64,000 nucleotides of DNA from Halomonas sp. (lineage in GTDB: Bacteria > Pseudomonadota > Gammaproteobacteria > Pseudomonadales > Halomonadaceae): assembly GCF_029263665.1 (NCBI RefSeq), contig NZ_JAJUFQ010000003.1, forward strand, positions 62,001 to 126,000, written 5' to 3'. The position numbers were made by a program, and so were the translations under genes. Under the pieces are notes generated by a model that saw only the letters and a program-made list of their open reading frames with translations, made no database searches and was not told the origin of the DNA. Positions 18,617 to 28,203 of this stretch are shown here, piece after piece. Every line of letters starts with the position of its first letter. Positions within the stretch are counted from its first letter, which is position 1.

Positions 18617-21262
18617 ATGGGCAAGTCTCTGGTCATCGTCGAGTCTCCCGCCAAAGCGAAGACGATCAATAAGTATCTCGGCAGCGATTTCATCGTGAAG
18701 TCGAGCGTGGGTCATATTCGTGACCTGCCGACCAGTGGCTCTGGCAAGACGGCCTCCGATCCCAAGGAGAGGGCGCGCCAGGCTGCTGCAACACGCAAGA
18801 TGTCTGCTGAAGAGAAGGTGGAATACAAGAAGCGAAAGGCTCACGATCAACTGATCCGGCGCATGGGAATAGATCCTGCCAATGGCTGGCAGGCCAACTA
18901 TGAAGTGTTGCCTGGCAAGGAAAAGGTCGTTGCCGAGCTCAAGAAACTGGCTGCAAAGGCTGATACGGTATACCTCGCGACCGACTTGGATCGCGAGGGA
19001 GAAGCCATTGCCTGGCATTTGCGCGAAACCATTGGTGGAACGGAGGACCGCTACCGTCGGGTAGTGTTCAACGAGATCACCAAGAATGCCATTCAGGAAG
19101 CCTTCAAGGACCCAGGTTCGCTCAATATGCCACGGGTCGAAGCGCAGCAGGCTCGGCGCTTCCTCGATCGTGTCGTTGGTTTCATGCTTTCTCCGCTGCT
19201 GTGGGCCAAGGTTGCTCGTGGCCTGTCCGCAGGCCGGGTGCAGTCAGTGGCCATGCGTCTGATCGTTGAACGTGAACGTGAAATCCGTGCCTTCGTGCCG
19301 GAAGAATTCTGGGATGTTCATGCAGATCTGATGCCCGAGGGCGTAGCCGGTCAGGTAGAGCCGGTGCGCTTTGAGCTGGCACGTCAGAATGGTGAAACCT
19401 TCCGCCCGACCAGTGAAGAAGAAACGCTCACGCGCATTGAGGCTCTCAAGAGTGCGAGTCTGAAGATCACTGCGAGGGAAGATAAGCCGACCCGTTCCAA
19501 GGCTACGGCTCCCTTTATTACCTCGACGCTGCAGCAGGCTGCCAGCGGACGCCTGGGCTTCTCCGTGAAGAAGACCATGATGCTGGCTCAGCGCCTCTAT
19601 GAAGCGGGCTATATCACCTACATGCGTACCGATTCCACCAACCTCTCTGCGGAGGCGGTGGATTCGGTTCGTGATTACATTGGCAATGAGTTCGGTGCTC
19701 GTTATCTGCCTGATGCTCCCAACCGTTATTCGAGCAAGGAAGGTGCTCAGGAAGCCCACGAGGCCATCCGTCCTTCCGATGTCCAGCGTCGTGGTACGGA
19801 CCTGGCAGGGATGGAGCGGGATGCTGAGCGTCTCTACGAGTTGATCTGGCGTCAGTTCGTTGCCTGCCAGATGACGCCGGCAGAATACCTTTCTACCACA
19901 CTGACCGTGTCCGTGGATGGCTATGAGCTCAGGGCCAAGGGGCGGGTACTCAAGTTTGATGGTTATACCCGCGTCATGGCACCGCTTGGCCGCAAAGAGG
20001 AGGATCAGGCATTGCCAGATCTGGCCGAAGGCACTGTCATGTCCTTGCAGGCGCTGGACCCCAGGCAGCATTTTACCAAGCCTCCGGCCCGCTATACCGA
20101 AGCCAGCCTGGTCAAGGAGCTCGAAAAGCGTGGCATCGGTCGTCCTTCCACTTACGCCGCCATCATTTCCACCATTCAGGATCGTGGCTACGTCAAGCTG
20201 GAGAATCGTCGCTTCTATGCAGAGAAGCTTGGCGACATTGTCACTGAGCGTCTGAAGGAATCCTTCCCCGACCTGATGGACTATTCCTTCACTGCGCGCA
20301 TGGAAGACAACCTGGATGAAGTGGCTGAAGGAGAACGTAACTGGCGAGCTTTGCTGGATGCCTTCTACAAGGAATTCAGCGCCGAGCTGAGTGAAGCAGA
20401 AAGCGAAGAGGGCATGCGTCCCAATCAGCCAGTGCCAACGGATATCGACTGTCCTGCCTGTGGGCGCAAGATGCAGATTCGAACAGCTTCAACAGGTGTG
20501 TTTCTTGGCTGTAGTGGTTATAACCTACCGCCCAAGGAACGCTGCAAGACCACCATCGACCTGTTGCCGGGTGATGAAGCGGTGGCCGCAGATGCTGGTG
20601 AAGACGCCGAAACGGATGCTCTGCGTGCCAAGCAACGCTGCCCGATCTGCTCCACTGCCATGGACAGCTACCTGATCGATGAGCATCGCAAGCTCCACAT
20701 CTGTGGCAATAGCCCTGACTGTGCCGGTTATGCCGTGGAAGAAGGCAAGTTCCGCATCAAGGGATATGATGGTCCCGTCATCGAATGCGACAAGTGTGGT
20801 TCCGAGATGCAGCTCAAATCCGGGCGTTTTGGAAAATATTTCGGCTGCACCAACGACAGTTGCAAGAATACGCGCAAGTTGCTGCGCAATGGTGAAGTGG
20901 CCCCGCCCAAGATGGATCCGATCTCGATGCCGGAACTGGCCTGCCAGAAGGTCGAGGACTATTACGTTCTGCGTGATGGTGCTAGTGGCCTGTTTCTGGC
21001 TGCCAGCAAGTTTCCCAAGAATCGCGAGACACGTCCGCCGTTGGTCAGAGAACTCAAGGCACATGCAGATGAGCTGCCCGAAAAGTATCACTACTTGCTC
21101 TCTGCCCCCGAGCAGGATCCCGATGGCCGCCCAAGTCAGATTCGGTTTTCGCGCAAGCTCAAGGAACAGTTCGTGATGACGGATGATGACAATGGCAAGG
21201 CGACGGGATGGAAAGCATCCTGGGATGGCAAGGCCTGGCAAGTGGAGGACAAGCGTAAGTGA
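18617..21262 (+). CDS. topA: DNA topoisomerase I
   Basis: 881 residues, type IA topoisomerase that relaxes negative supercoils. The start is fixed by [20 protein letters not shown], the canonical N-terminus, with GTGGAG at 18607-18612. The TOPRIM acidic motif is in [17 protein letters not shown] near residue 110-125, and the active-site Tyr is in [12 protein letters not shown] near 335. Three zinc-ribbon units follow in the C-terminal part: CPACGRKMQ with a distant Cys pair, CPICSTAMD with CGNSPDC, and CDKCGSEMQ with CTNDSC. Longer than some homologues only through these repeats. It overlaps the next gene by 4 bases (GTGA). Confidence 0.98.
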   Translation: MGKSLVIVESPAKAKTINKYLGSDFIVKSSVGHIRDLPTSGSGKTASDPKERARQAAATRKMSAEEKVEYKKRKAHDQLIRRMGIDPANGWQANYEVLPGKEKVVAELKKLAAKADTVYLATDLDREGEAIAWHLRETIGGTEDRYRRVVFNEITKNAIQEAFKDPGSLNMPRVEAQQARRFLDRVVGFMLSPLLWAKVARGLSAGRVQSVAMRLIVEREREIRAFVPEEFWDVHADLMPEGVAGQVEPVRFELARQNGETFRPTSEEETLTRIEALKSASLKITAREDKPTRSKATAPFITSTLQQAASGRLGFSVKKTMMLAQRLYEAGYITYMRTDSTNLSAEAVDSVRDYIGNEFGARYLPDAPNRYSSKEGAQEAHEAIRPSDVQRRGTDLAGMERDAERLYELIWRQFVACQMTPAEYLSTTLTVSVDGYELRAKGRVLKFDGYTRVMAPLGRKEEDQALPDLAEGTVMSLQALDPRQHFTKPPARYTEASLVKELEKRGIGRPSTYAAIISTIQDRGYVKLENRRFYAEKLGDIVTERLKESFPDLMDYSFTARMEDNLDEVAEGERNWRALLDAFYKEFSAELSEAESEEGMRPNQPVPTDIDCPACGRKMQIRTASTGVFLGCSGYNLPPKERCKTTIDLLPGDEAVAADAGEDAETDALRAKQRCPICSTAMDSYLIDEHRKLHICGNSPDCAGYAVEEGKFRIKGYDGPVIECDKCGSEMQLKSGRFGKYFGCTNDSCKNTRKLLRNGEVAPPKMDPISMPELACQKVEDYYVLRDGASGLFLAASKFPKNRETRPPLVRELKAHADELPEKYHYLLSAPEQDPDGRPSQIRFSRKLKEQFVMTDDDNGKATGWKASWDGKAWQVEDKRK

Positions 21263-21732
21263 CGCCGCGAGCAAGAACCAATCAACTGCTTTATCAGGCT
21301 GAACTATTGCTCGCCATGGCTTCAGGAAATGGTGGAGAGGTTGTTGATGAGCATAGTGATGCTCGTCGCCGCGCCCGTGAGGAAGGGGCGCTGGCCTTGA
21401 TGGAACTGGCATTGAATGCCTTGCTGCGCGATGTCACTTTCCATGCTCACCTGACGCAGCATCACTGGCGTGAGCTGTTATTGGATGAGTCTGCTCCAGG
21501 AGTGGCGGAAGTGGTGCGTCTGCGCAGCCTGGCGGAGGACCCTGACAGCTGGCTTTCCTGGTTATTAGTTCGGATTGAAGCCTTGCATGGTGATGAAGGT
21601 GCCAGTAAAGCGAGTTCTGCAAGTGCTCGTTTGATAGCCGGAGGGGGAACCTTGACTGAGTCACTGGCCGGCTGTCTTGCCTCGATGAAGGCAGAAGTCG
21701 CTGCGCTGCGGGAAACGAGTGAGGAATGGTAA
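21259..21732 (+). CDS. DUF6586-family protein
   Basis: 157 residues from a GTG that overlaps the topA stop. The N-terminus [15 protein letters not shown] and the helical, Ala/Leu-rich body match the small protein found directly after topA in Pseudomonas (DUF6586). No signal peptide, membrane helix or catalytic motif can be seen. Overlap with topA implies coupled translation, but no function is known to me. Family call is from memory of context and general pattern. Confidence 0.7.
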   Translation: MTPRARTNQLLYQAELLLAMASGNGGEVVDEHSDARRRAREEGALALMELALNALLRDVTFHAHLTQHHWRELLLDESAPGVAEVVRLRSLAEDPDSWLSWLLVRIEALHGDEGASKASSASARLIAGGGTLTESLAGCLASMKAEVAALRETSEEW

Positions 21733-21882
21733 GTTTTCCTTGTTCCTTTTTTGCGACACATGGTATGCCTTTTTCTTGCCATGCTCAGATTGGGAGCTGG
21801 CATCATTTTCAATCCGGGCATACCTTACTGGATGGCACTTACGGTCTGTCACCAACGATTTCAACTATCGACAGTGAGTCTG

Positions 21883-22530
21883 ATGCGCATGGATAAATTT
21901 TCTCGTCGCCATATTATCCGAATGATACTTGGGGCAGGTTTGCTACTGCCATCCCTCGGTTGGGCGTATACCGGCACCAATACAAATACCAGTAGCGATG
22001 TCCAGTTGAGCGAGCTTCTTCGTCAGGCGGATACGCCCGCTTCAGCCAATGAGGTCTGGGTGCTGATCGAGGATCAACAGTCGCTCTTGACCGTTTATCG
22101 TGGCAATGCCGAACTGGCGCGTTTTTACGATGTTCGTATTGGTCGGGGTGGGAGCAAGCTGCAGCGCGTGATGGGGGACAGGGCGACCCCGCAAGGGGAA
22201 TTCCATGTCAATCGCTTCAATTTCAATAGCAAGTTCGACATCTTCATCGGGTTGGATTATCCAACGCCGCGGCATGCCAGGATGGCCCTGGAGAGTGGGC
22301 TTTATACCCAACAGGATTACGATTCCTATTTCGACTACTACCGCCTGCATAGTAGTCCGCCTCAGGAAACGGTGCTTGGAGGTTACATCGGAATACATGG
22401 TATTGGAGAAGGCGACGAGAACATCCATCGCAATTTTAACTGGACCAATGGATGTGTCGCCGTGTCCAATCAGGAAATTCAAGAGCTCGCATCATTAATT
22501 GATGTTGGCACCCGCGTCGTCATCCGCTAA
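21883..22530 (+). CDS. L,D-transpeptidase (YkuD domain)
   Basis: 215 residues from ATG 21883 (or ATG 21889). MDKFSRRHIIRMILGAGLLL followed by PSLGWAY forms a signal peptide with a twin-Arg-like SRRHII start. The catalytic domain covers about residues 60-215, with VLIEDQQSLLTVYRG at its start, GDRATPQGEF in the middle, IGIHGIG as the conserved His region and WTNGCVAVSN carrying the catalytic Cys (equivalent to SHGC). Such enzymes make 3-3 cross-links, attach lipoproteins to peptidoglycan, or, in the YafK type, cleave that bond. It lies 200 bases upstream of the Lpp-type gene, and a second L,D-transpeptidase lies beyond. Confidence 0.88.
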   Translation: MRMDKFSRRHIIRMILGAGLLLPSLGWAYTGTNTNTSSDVQLSELLRQADTPASANEVWVLIEDQQSLLTVYRGNAELARFYDVRIGRGGSKLQRVMGDRATPQGEFHVNRFNFNSKFDIFIGLDYPTPRHARMALESGLYTQQDYDSYFDYYRLHSSPPQETVLGGYIGIHGIGEGDENIHRNFNWTNGCVAVSNQEIQELASLIDVGTRVVIR

Positions 22531-22729
22531 TCTTTATTGGGTGCAAAGGGCATTCAAGGCTCTGGACAAGCGCCGTTGTGTGTTATAAAACAGCGTTTGA
22601 CTCAGTGTGCTATCGCAGCACCAGTCGCTGCAAGAAAGTCCTGCCTTTGCAGGAAGCCAGATGTGAATCTATCCTCCGATATGTTTGCATCATTAAACGT
22701 AGTACCAAGGAAGACTCAAGGAGAACACC

Positions 22730-22993
22730 ATGACTCTCAAGACTACTCTGAAGCTGACCGCTGCTGCTGCCTCTCTGGCTGTTCTGGCTGGCTGCGCCTC
22801 CTCCAGCGCTCTGGAAGAAGTTCGCACCACAGCTGAATCCGCTCAGGCTGACGCTGCTGAAGCTCGTAGCATCGCTACTCAGGCTCAGAACACTGCGAAC
22901 CAGGCTCAGCGTGACGCTCAGGCAGCTCTGCAGCTGTCTCAGCAGAACCGCGAAGAGATGAACCGCATGTTCCAGACCTCCATGCGCAAGTAA
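22730..22993 (+). CDS. lpp: Murein lipoprotein, Lpp/OprI family
   Basis: 87 residues. AAGGAG lies about seven bases before the ATG. The signal peptide ends in the lipobox LAGC, with the lipidated Cys near residue 22. The mature part is an Ala/Gln-rich coiled coil (QADAAEARSIATQAQNTANQ and onward) as in Lpp and OprI, which form trimers spanning outer membrane and cell wall. The C-terminus is MFQTSMRK, ending in Arg-Lys like E. coli Lpp, whose final Lys is joined to diaminopimelate. Codon use is very biased (Ala as GCT, Gln as CAG), expected of a highly expressed gene. A strong terminator follows. Confidence 0.93.
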   Translation: MTLKTTLKLTAAAASLAVLAGCASSSALEEVRTTAESAQADAAEARSIATQAQNTANQAQRDAQAALQLSQQNREEMNRMFQTSMRK

Positions 22994-23045
22994 TCATGGT
23001 TGGTTGATCGTTGTTGTTGTCCCTCGGGACGATAACGCGATTCAG

Positions 23046-23081
23046 ATTGAGGCCCCGCCTTTTTGGCGGGGCCTCAATCGT
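23046..23081 (+). terminator. lpp: Rho-independent terminator after lpp
   Basis: A perfect 14-bp stem, ATTGAGGCCCCGCC (23046-23059) with GGCGGGGCCTCAAT (23065-23078), loop TTTTT. It begins 53 bases after the lpp stop. Confidence 0.9.
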
Positions 23082-23296
23082 TTGTGGGAAAGGGATAATG
23101 CTGAGGTGGAAAGTTGTATCCTCCTGGTTTGATGTCCTGATGCAGTAAAGTGGTTTGAAAGAATTGGTCAGGTGGGCTGTAGGGCCTTATAGAGAGTTTT
23201 TCTCTGGCCTCTATAGGGAGAGGTGCAGGGAAGTATTACTTCGCCTTACAACGCCTCTATGGGCGTTCTGGCTGAATCAAATATTGCGTTCAACAT
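23082..23296. other. Intergenic region, small hairpin only
   Basis: About 215 bases between two terminators. TATAGAG (23188-23194) can pair with CTCTATA (23209-23215). No open frame or RNA gene was recognised. Because it is insulated on both sides, a small RNA cannot be excluded, but nothing positive supports one. Confidence 0.35.
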
Positions 23297-23329
23297 AAAA
23301 AAAGCGCTCCTGAAGGGAGCGCCTTTTTT
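23297..23329 (-). terminator. Bidirectional terminator downstream of the LysM L,D-transpeptidase
   Basis: GCGCTCC (23304-23310) pairs with GGAGCGC (23316-23322), preceded by an A-run and followed by a T-run of six, so it works in either direction. It lies 15 bases past the end of the minus-strand gene. Confidence 0.9.
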
Positions 23330-23344
23330 CCATCAGGCTGTAAA

Positions 23345-24388
23345 TTAGCCCTTGGCTTTTTCCTCGGCCTTGACATCGGCGCGGACCAGTTCGACATGGT
23401 CATACAGTGAGCCAGGCAATGGCTGGGGTTCTGTAACGCCAGGAACCAGAGCAACAGGCAAACCGCTGGAGTCTTCCACGGCCTGCGTCAGGATGTCGTA
23501 ATCGACCTGGAAGTCAGTATCCTTGGCTGCTGCATCCGCTTGATCGATAGCGGCAGTCACGCGCTTGAGATCAGTAGTTTGCTTCTCATCTTCATCCAGC
23601 ACAGGATAGGCTTGGGTGTAGAGAACGCCATCGAGCCAACCCATCTTGACTGGTTCGTTGACGATGTTTACCTGGGTGCCAATCGATACCTGGTCGAACA
23701 GGTGTTCGACATCTTCTGGCAACATGCGTACACAGCCATGAGTGACGCGCATGCCGACACCTTCCGGCTTGTTGGTGCCGTGAATCAGATAACCAGGAAT
23801 ACCCAGGCGCATCTTGCGCGTACCCAGGGGGTTGTCTGGGCCAGGCTTTACTACGGCCGGCAGAATGTCGCCTTTTTCGGCGTGCTCACGACGAATGGAT
23901 GCCGGCGGGACCCAGGAAGGGTTGCGCTCTCTGGTAGTGATGCTGGTGACACCTAGCGGCGTTTTCCAGTCCATGCGGCCCACCGCGATGGGATAGGTCT
24001 GGACGATGCCGGGATCATTGGGCGGATAGTAGTACAAACGCATCTCCGCCACGTTGATCACGATGCCCTTGCGCGGTGCATCGGGCAAGATGAACTCTCC
24101 AGGAATCACGACTTCGGTGCCTTCGCCTGGGTACCAGATGCTCACATCCGGATTGGCGCGGACCATGGCGTTATAGCCGAGACCGTGCTCATGACCGATG
24201 GAAATCAGCGTGTCTTCTTCCTTGGCTTTCACGGTATAGACACTACCGACCACATCGCCGTTCTCGGGTAGGTGATAGTAGCCGCGGCGCAGATCTTCTG
24301 CGGCCGCAAATGGAGTGGCCAGGGCTGCGGTCATGCCCAGAATCATGGCCATCATGGCCAACGGCCGTCGGAAAGAGTTGAGTTTCAT
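23345..24388 (-). CDS. L,D-transpeptidase of the ErfK/YbiS type with LysM domain
   Basis: 347 residues from the ATG at 24388; an in-frame TTG at 24421 with AGGGA close to it is an alternative. MKLNSFRRPLAMMAMILGMT and the next residues to AAAED are a signal peptide. A LysM-like peptidoglycan-binding domain (VYTVKAKEEDTLISIG to GTEVVIPG) covers about residues 40-95, then the YkuD domain starts at KGIVINVAEMRLYYYP. IHGTN holds the conserved His and RVTHGCVRMLPED the catalytic Cys. This architecture is that of the E. coli enzymes that attach Lpp to peptidoglycan, and the Lpp-type gene is the convergent neighbour. The C-terminal 80 residues are an added acidic helical tail. Confidence 0.93.
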   Translation of the reverse strand: MKLNSFRRPLAMMAMILGMTAALATPFAAAEDLRRGYYHLPENGDVVGSVYTVKAKEEDTLISIGHEHGLGYNAMVRANPDVSIWYPGEGTEVVIPGEFILPDAPRKGIVINVAEMRLYYYPPNDPGIVQTYPIAVGRMDWKTPLGVTSITTRERNPSWVPPASIRREHAEKGDILPAVVKPGPDNPLGTRKMRLGIPGYLIHGTNKPEGVGMRVTHGCVRMLPEDVEHLFDQVSIGTQVNIVNEPVKMGWLDGVLYTQAYPVLDEDEKQTTDLKRVTAAIDQADAAAKDTDFQVDYDILTQAVEDSSGLPVALVPGVTEPQPLPGSLYDHVELVRADVKAEEKAKG

Positions 24389-24572
24389 TGCTATCAGTCT
24401 CGACATTGGGGAAAACAGCAAGCTCCCTGCTTCGATGGTGCGAAAAGCGGGATGGCATAAGCATAGTTTGACGTCTCTTTCGCGGCGGCGCTAGTCCCTG
24501 GCCGGGGACATCGGCGCCGTCCGCTTCCCAAGCCAGGTAAAATGCCTCGAATCGCACATGCCGACCTTGCTG

Positions 24573-27500
24573 TCAGGCGGCCTCAGCCTTTCGATTCAGA
24601 GCATCGAGCAATTGCTCGATAGCCTGGAAGCGAGCCTCTTCATTGCTCATGGGAGTGGTGAAACGAAGTATATCCGCACCATCCAGGCGATAGATCTGGG
24701 GGGACTTCTGAATCAGTTCCACCAGGGTCAGAGGGTCCACATTTGTCCTGTGGCCAAACAGGATGCGGCCACGCTCCTCTCCTGCTTCCAGGCGGCTGAT
24801 GCCCAGGCGCTCAGCACGATGACGCAGGCGTGTCTGGCGCAACAATGTCTTGACCGGGCCTGGCAGGAGGCCAAACCGATCGATCATTTCCACCCGCAGT
24901 TCCTTTAATTCAGCATCATTGGTCGTGTTGGCAATACGCTTGTACATGACTAGCCGCTGCTGCACATCATGGAGGTAATCGTCAGGAATCAATGCGGGCA
25001 GGTTGAGGTTGATTTCCACCCCATTGTCCAGAGGGTCCTCGATATTGGGCGTTCGACCTTCACGGATTGCCTGCACTGCACGGTCGAGCATCTGCATGTA
25101 AAGGCTGTAGCCAATGGCTTCCATCTGGCCGCTTTGCTCGTCGCCCAACAGTTCGCCAGCCCCCCTGATTTCCATATCGTGACTGGCCAGTGTGAAGCCT
25201 GCGCCGAGATCTTCTGCCTGGCTAATCGCTTCAAGGCGCTTGACGGCATCCCGGGTCATGGCACGGGGAGGGGGTGCCAGCAAATAGGCATAGGCCTGGT
25301 GATGACTGCGGCCAACTCGTCCACGCAGCTGATGGAGCTGGGCCAGGCCGAATTTGTCAGCACGCTCAATGATGATGGTGTTGGCGTTAGGCACGTCGAT
25401 GCCGGTTTCAATGATGGTGGAACACACCAGCACGTTAAAGCGCTTGTGGTAGAAGTCCGACATCACTCTTTCCAGGGAGCGTTCGGGTAATTGGCCATGG
25501 GCGACACCGACCCTGGCCTCGGGAACCAGCTCGCGCAGCTTTTCAGCTGCCGCCTCTATGGTCTTGACCTCGTTATGCAGGAAGTAGACCTGGCCGCCCC
25601 GCAGGATCTCGCGCAGGATGGCTTCCTTGATGGTGGGTTCTTCGCGTTGCTGAATGAAGGTTTTTACTGACAGGCGGCGTGCAGGGGGCGTGGCGATGAT
25701 CGACAGATCGCGTATGCCACTCATGGCCATGTTCAATGTTCTGGGAATAGGGGTAGCGGTGAGCGTCAATACATCGACTTCGGAGCGCAGGCCCTTGAGG
25801 TGCTCTTTCTGGGAGACGCCGAATCGATGTTCCTCATCAATGATGACCAGTCCCAGGCGAGGGAAGCGTAGCTGTTTCGACAGCACCTTGTGGGTGCCGA
25901 TAATGATGTCTGTCTTGCCGTCCTGGATACGAGCAAGTGTGTCGCTCTGGCCGCTACCTCCGGTGAAGCGTGATAGCAATTCAATGTCCACTGCAGTGTC
26001 GGCGAAGCGGTCACGGAAGTTCTCGTAATGCTGACGAGCCAGTAGTGTGGTGGGCACCAATACCACCACCTGGCGCCCGGACTGTACTGCCAGGAATGCC
26101 GCGCGCATGGCAACCTCGGTCTTGCCAAAGCCTACGTCCCCACACACGACACGATCCATGGGTTTGGGTGTGATCATGTCCGAGATCACCGCCTGGATGG
26201 CCTGGCGCTGATCTGGCGTTTCCTCGAAGGGGAAGTTGGCGACGAAGCGGGCATATTCATCATCCGGGGGATGATTGGCAAAGCCTTCTCTGGCTTCGCG
26301 GCGAGCATAGATATCCAGCAGCTCTGCAGCGGTGTCGCGGATCTTCTCGGCAGCCTTGCGCTTAGCCTTGTCCCATTGTTCGGAACCGAGACGGTGCAAG
26401 GGGGCGAGCTCTTCGTCAACGCCAGAATAACGAGAAATCAGATGCAGACTATCCACGGGGACATAAAGCTTGCTGCCTTCGGCATATTCAAGGCAGACGA
26501 ATTCGGCTGCCTGGCCGCTGGTTTCCAGGATTTCCAGTCCACGATAACGGCCGATTCCGTGGAGCTGGTGAACGACGGGAGCACCTTCCCGTAGTTCGGA
26601 CAGGTGGCGTACGGCCAGTTCGTTGTCATCTGTAGCCTTGCCCTGGCGGCGCGTCTGCCGTACGACGTCACCGATCAGCTCGGTTTCAGTGATCACGGCC
26701 AGGTCAGGTGTGGTCAGGGTCAGGCCCGACGCCAGGTCGCCTTCACCGATGGCCAGGCGTTGGTCACTCTCCAGGAAGGCAGAGAAGCTTGCTACCTGTG
26801 GTAGATGAGGCGCCACTGGGGCCAGAGTTTCTTCGAGTGCTTCGCGGCGACCACGCGACTCGGCAACGAAAAGAACACGGCGTTCGGGATGATTGGCCAG
26901 GTACTGCTGCAGGGCCGCCAGCGGTGATTTCGTCCGGGCGTTGATGGCTACCTCGGCCGGCGCTTCCGTCAGAGAGGCTGCTGCATGCGGGTGTGCGGTA
27001 TCACGTGTCAACTCGATGCGTGGGTGTTGCTTGATCAGGCCAAACAGTTCGGCTTCGGGAATGAAGGCCCGGTGAGGGGGCAGCAGTGGTCGAGTGGGAT
27101 CGACGCCAAGATTTTCGTAGCGACTGGTGATGGCTGCCCAGTGATGCTCGGCAGCTTCCCGGGCAAGGGGCATGAGCGCGATGCGTGTGCCTTCGGCCAG
27201 ATGGTCGAGGAGGGAAGCGGTTTCCTCGAAGAACAGTGGCAGGTATTGCTCCAGGCCTGCAGCGGGGATGCCCTTCAACGCATCCACATACAGAGGGCAC
27301 TGGCGCGGATCCACATCGAAGAGTGTCTCGAAACCTTCGCGGAAGCAGGCGATGGCAGAGCGTGACAGCGAATATTCGTGGGCTGGCAGCAGTTCGATAC
27401 TTTCCACCTTGTCGGCGCTACGTTGGGTATCAGGATCGAAACTGCGCAAACTGTCGATTTCGTCGTCAAACAGATCAATGCGCAGTGGCGCATCATTACC

Positions 27501-28064
27501 CATGGGGAAAAGGTCGATCAGTGCGCCCCGCAGGGCATACTCTCCAGGCTCGTAAACCGTTTCTACTGCACGATATCCCGCTCGGGACAGTTTGTCCCGG
27601 AAGGCTTCCCGGTCCAACGTGGCGCCCACTTCCAAGGTCAGCACGCGTCCCGCGATGTAGTCCACGGGAGAGAGACGCTGCATCAGGGTATTGATCGGTA
27701 CCAACACGATACCATGCACGCCATCCTGCAGAGTGCGTAGCGTACGCAGGCGTGCCGATACAATATCCTGATGGGGCGAGAAACTATCGTATGGCAGCGT
27801 TTCCCAATCGGGGAAAGGCAGGACAGGTACTGTAGAGAAGAAGGCAAGCTCATTTTCCAGCCGCAGGGCCTCGGCAGTATCGGCGGTGACGACCAGCAGC
27901 GGGGCATCATTGGCCAGGCGCGACAGGGCCAGAGCTGTGGCAGATCCCTGGGGCTCCTGCCAGTAGAGGGTGTCGCGAATGCCCTTGGGGTGCGGAGGTT
28001 CGAGCGGCGAAAAAGTCGGCATGTTGACGTCGTATCGCTGTCTGGGTGAAGAGGGTTGCATCAT
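24573..28064 (-). CDS. mfd: Transcription-repair coupling factor
   Basis: 1163 residues, matching the usual 1150. Mfd removes RNA polymerase stalled at DNA damage and brings in UvrA. The UvrB-like N-terminal part is at about 20-350. The RNA-polymerase-interacting (CarD-like) domain is at about 480-560, with GAPVVHQLHGIGRYRGLE. The RecG-like translocase follows: Walker A in CGDVGFGKTEVAMRAAF near residue 640, DEEHRFG as the DExx box, and TATPIPRTLNMA. The C-terminal D7 domain closes the protein. The start is MMQPSSP at 28064; a later Met at 28022 lacks a ribosome site. Divergent from gap over a 139-bp gap. Confidence 0.98.
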   Translation of the reverse strand: MMQPSSPRQRYDVNMPTFSPLEPPHPKGIRDTLYWQEPQGSATALALSRLANDAPLLVVTADTAEALRLENELAFFSTVPVLPFPDWETLPYDSFSPHQDIVSARLRTLRTLQDGVHGIVLVPINTLMQRLSPVDYIAGRVLTLEVGATLDREAFRDKLSRAGYRAVETVYEPGEYALRGALIDLFPMGNDAPLRIDLFDDEIDSLRSFDPDTQRSADKVESIELLPAHEYSLSRSAIACFREGFETLFDVDPRQCPLYVDALKGIPAAGLEQYLPLFFEETASLLDHLAEGTRIALMPLAREAAEHHWAAITSRYENLGVDPTRPLLPPHRAFIPEAELFGLIKQHPRIELTRDTAHPHAAASLTEAPAEVAINARTKSPLAALQQYLANHPERRVLFVAESRGRREALEETLAPVAPHLPQVASFSAFLESDQRLAIGEGDLASGLTLTTPDLAVITETELIGDVVRQTRRQGKATDDNELAVRHLSELREGAPVVHQLHGIGRYRGLEILETSGQAAEFVCLEYAEGSKLYVPVDSLHLISRYSGVDEELAPLHRLGSEQWDKAKRKAAEKIRDTAAELLDIYARREAREGFANHPPDDEYARFVANFPFEETPDQRQAIQAVISDMITPKPMDRVVCGDVGFGKTEVAMRAAFLAVQSGRQVVVLVPTTLLARQHYENFRDRFADTAVDIELLSRFTGGSGQSDTLARIQDGKTDIIIGTHKVLSKQLRFPRLGLVIIDEEHRFGVSQKEHLKGLRSEVDVLTLTATPIPRTLNMAMSGIRDLSIIATPPARRLSVKTFIQQREEPTIKEAILREILRGGQVYFLHNEVKTIEAAAEKLRELVPEARVGVAHGQLPERSLERVMSDFYHKRFNVLVCSTIIETGIDVPNANTIIIERADKFGLAQLHQLRGRVGRSHHQAYAYLLAPPPRAMTRDAVKRLEAISQAEDLGAGFTLASHDMEIRGAGELLGDEQSGQMEAIGYSLYMQMLDRAVQAIREGRTPNIEDPLDNGVEINLNLPALIPDDYLHDVQQRLVMYKRIANTTNDAELKELRVEMIDRFGLLPGPVKTLLRQTRLRHRAERLGISRLEAGEERGRILFGHRTNVDPLTLVELIQKSPQIYRLDGADILRFTTPMSNEEARFQAIEQLLDALNRKAEAA

Positions 28065-28203
28065 ACCAGCCCTATTTGCGTCCTGTAGTCAAACTGTGAT
28101 TTCTGTAATATCCCTACATCTTGTGCGACCATCCAGCGATTGCGAGTGTGAGGTATGGGCCAGATAATACAGGCGTTTTCCATTCCCCACATTGAGGTAT
28201 CCC

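Noticed and set aside
21751..21882. Longer N-terminus for the first L,D-transpeptidase
   Set aside because: The earlier start would put 44 residues before the signal peptide, and no ribosome site is seen there.
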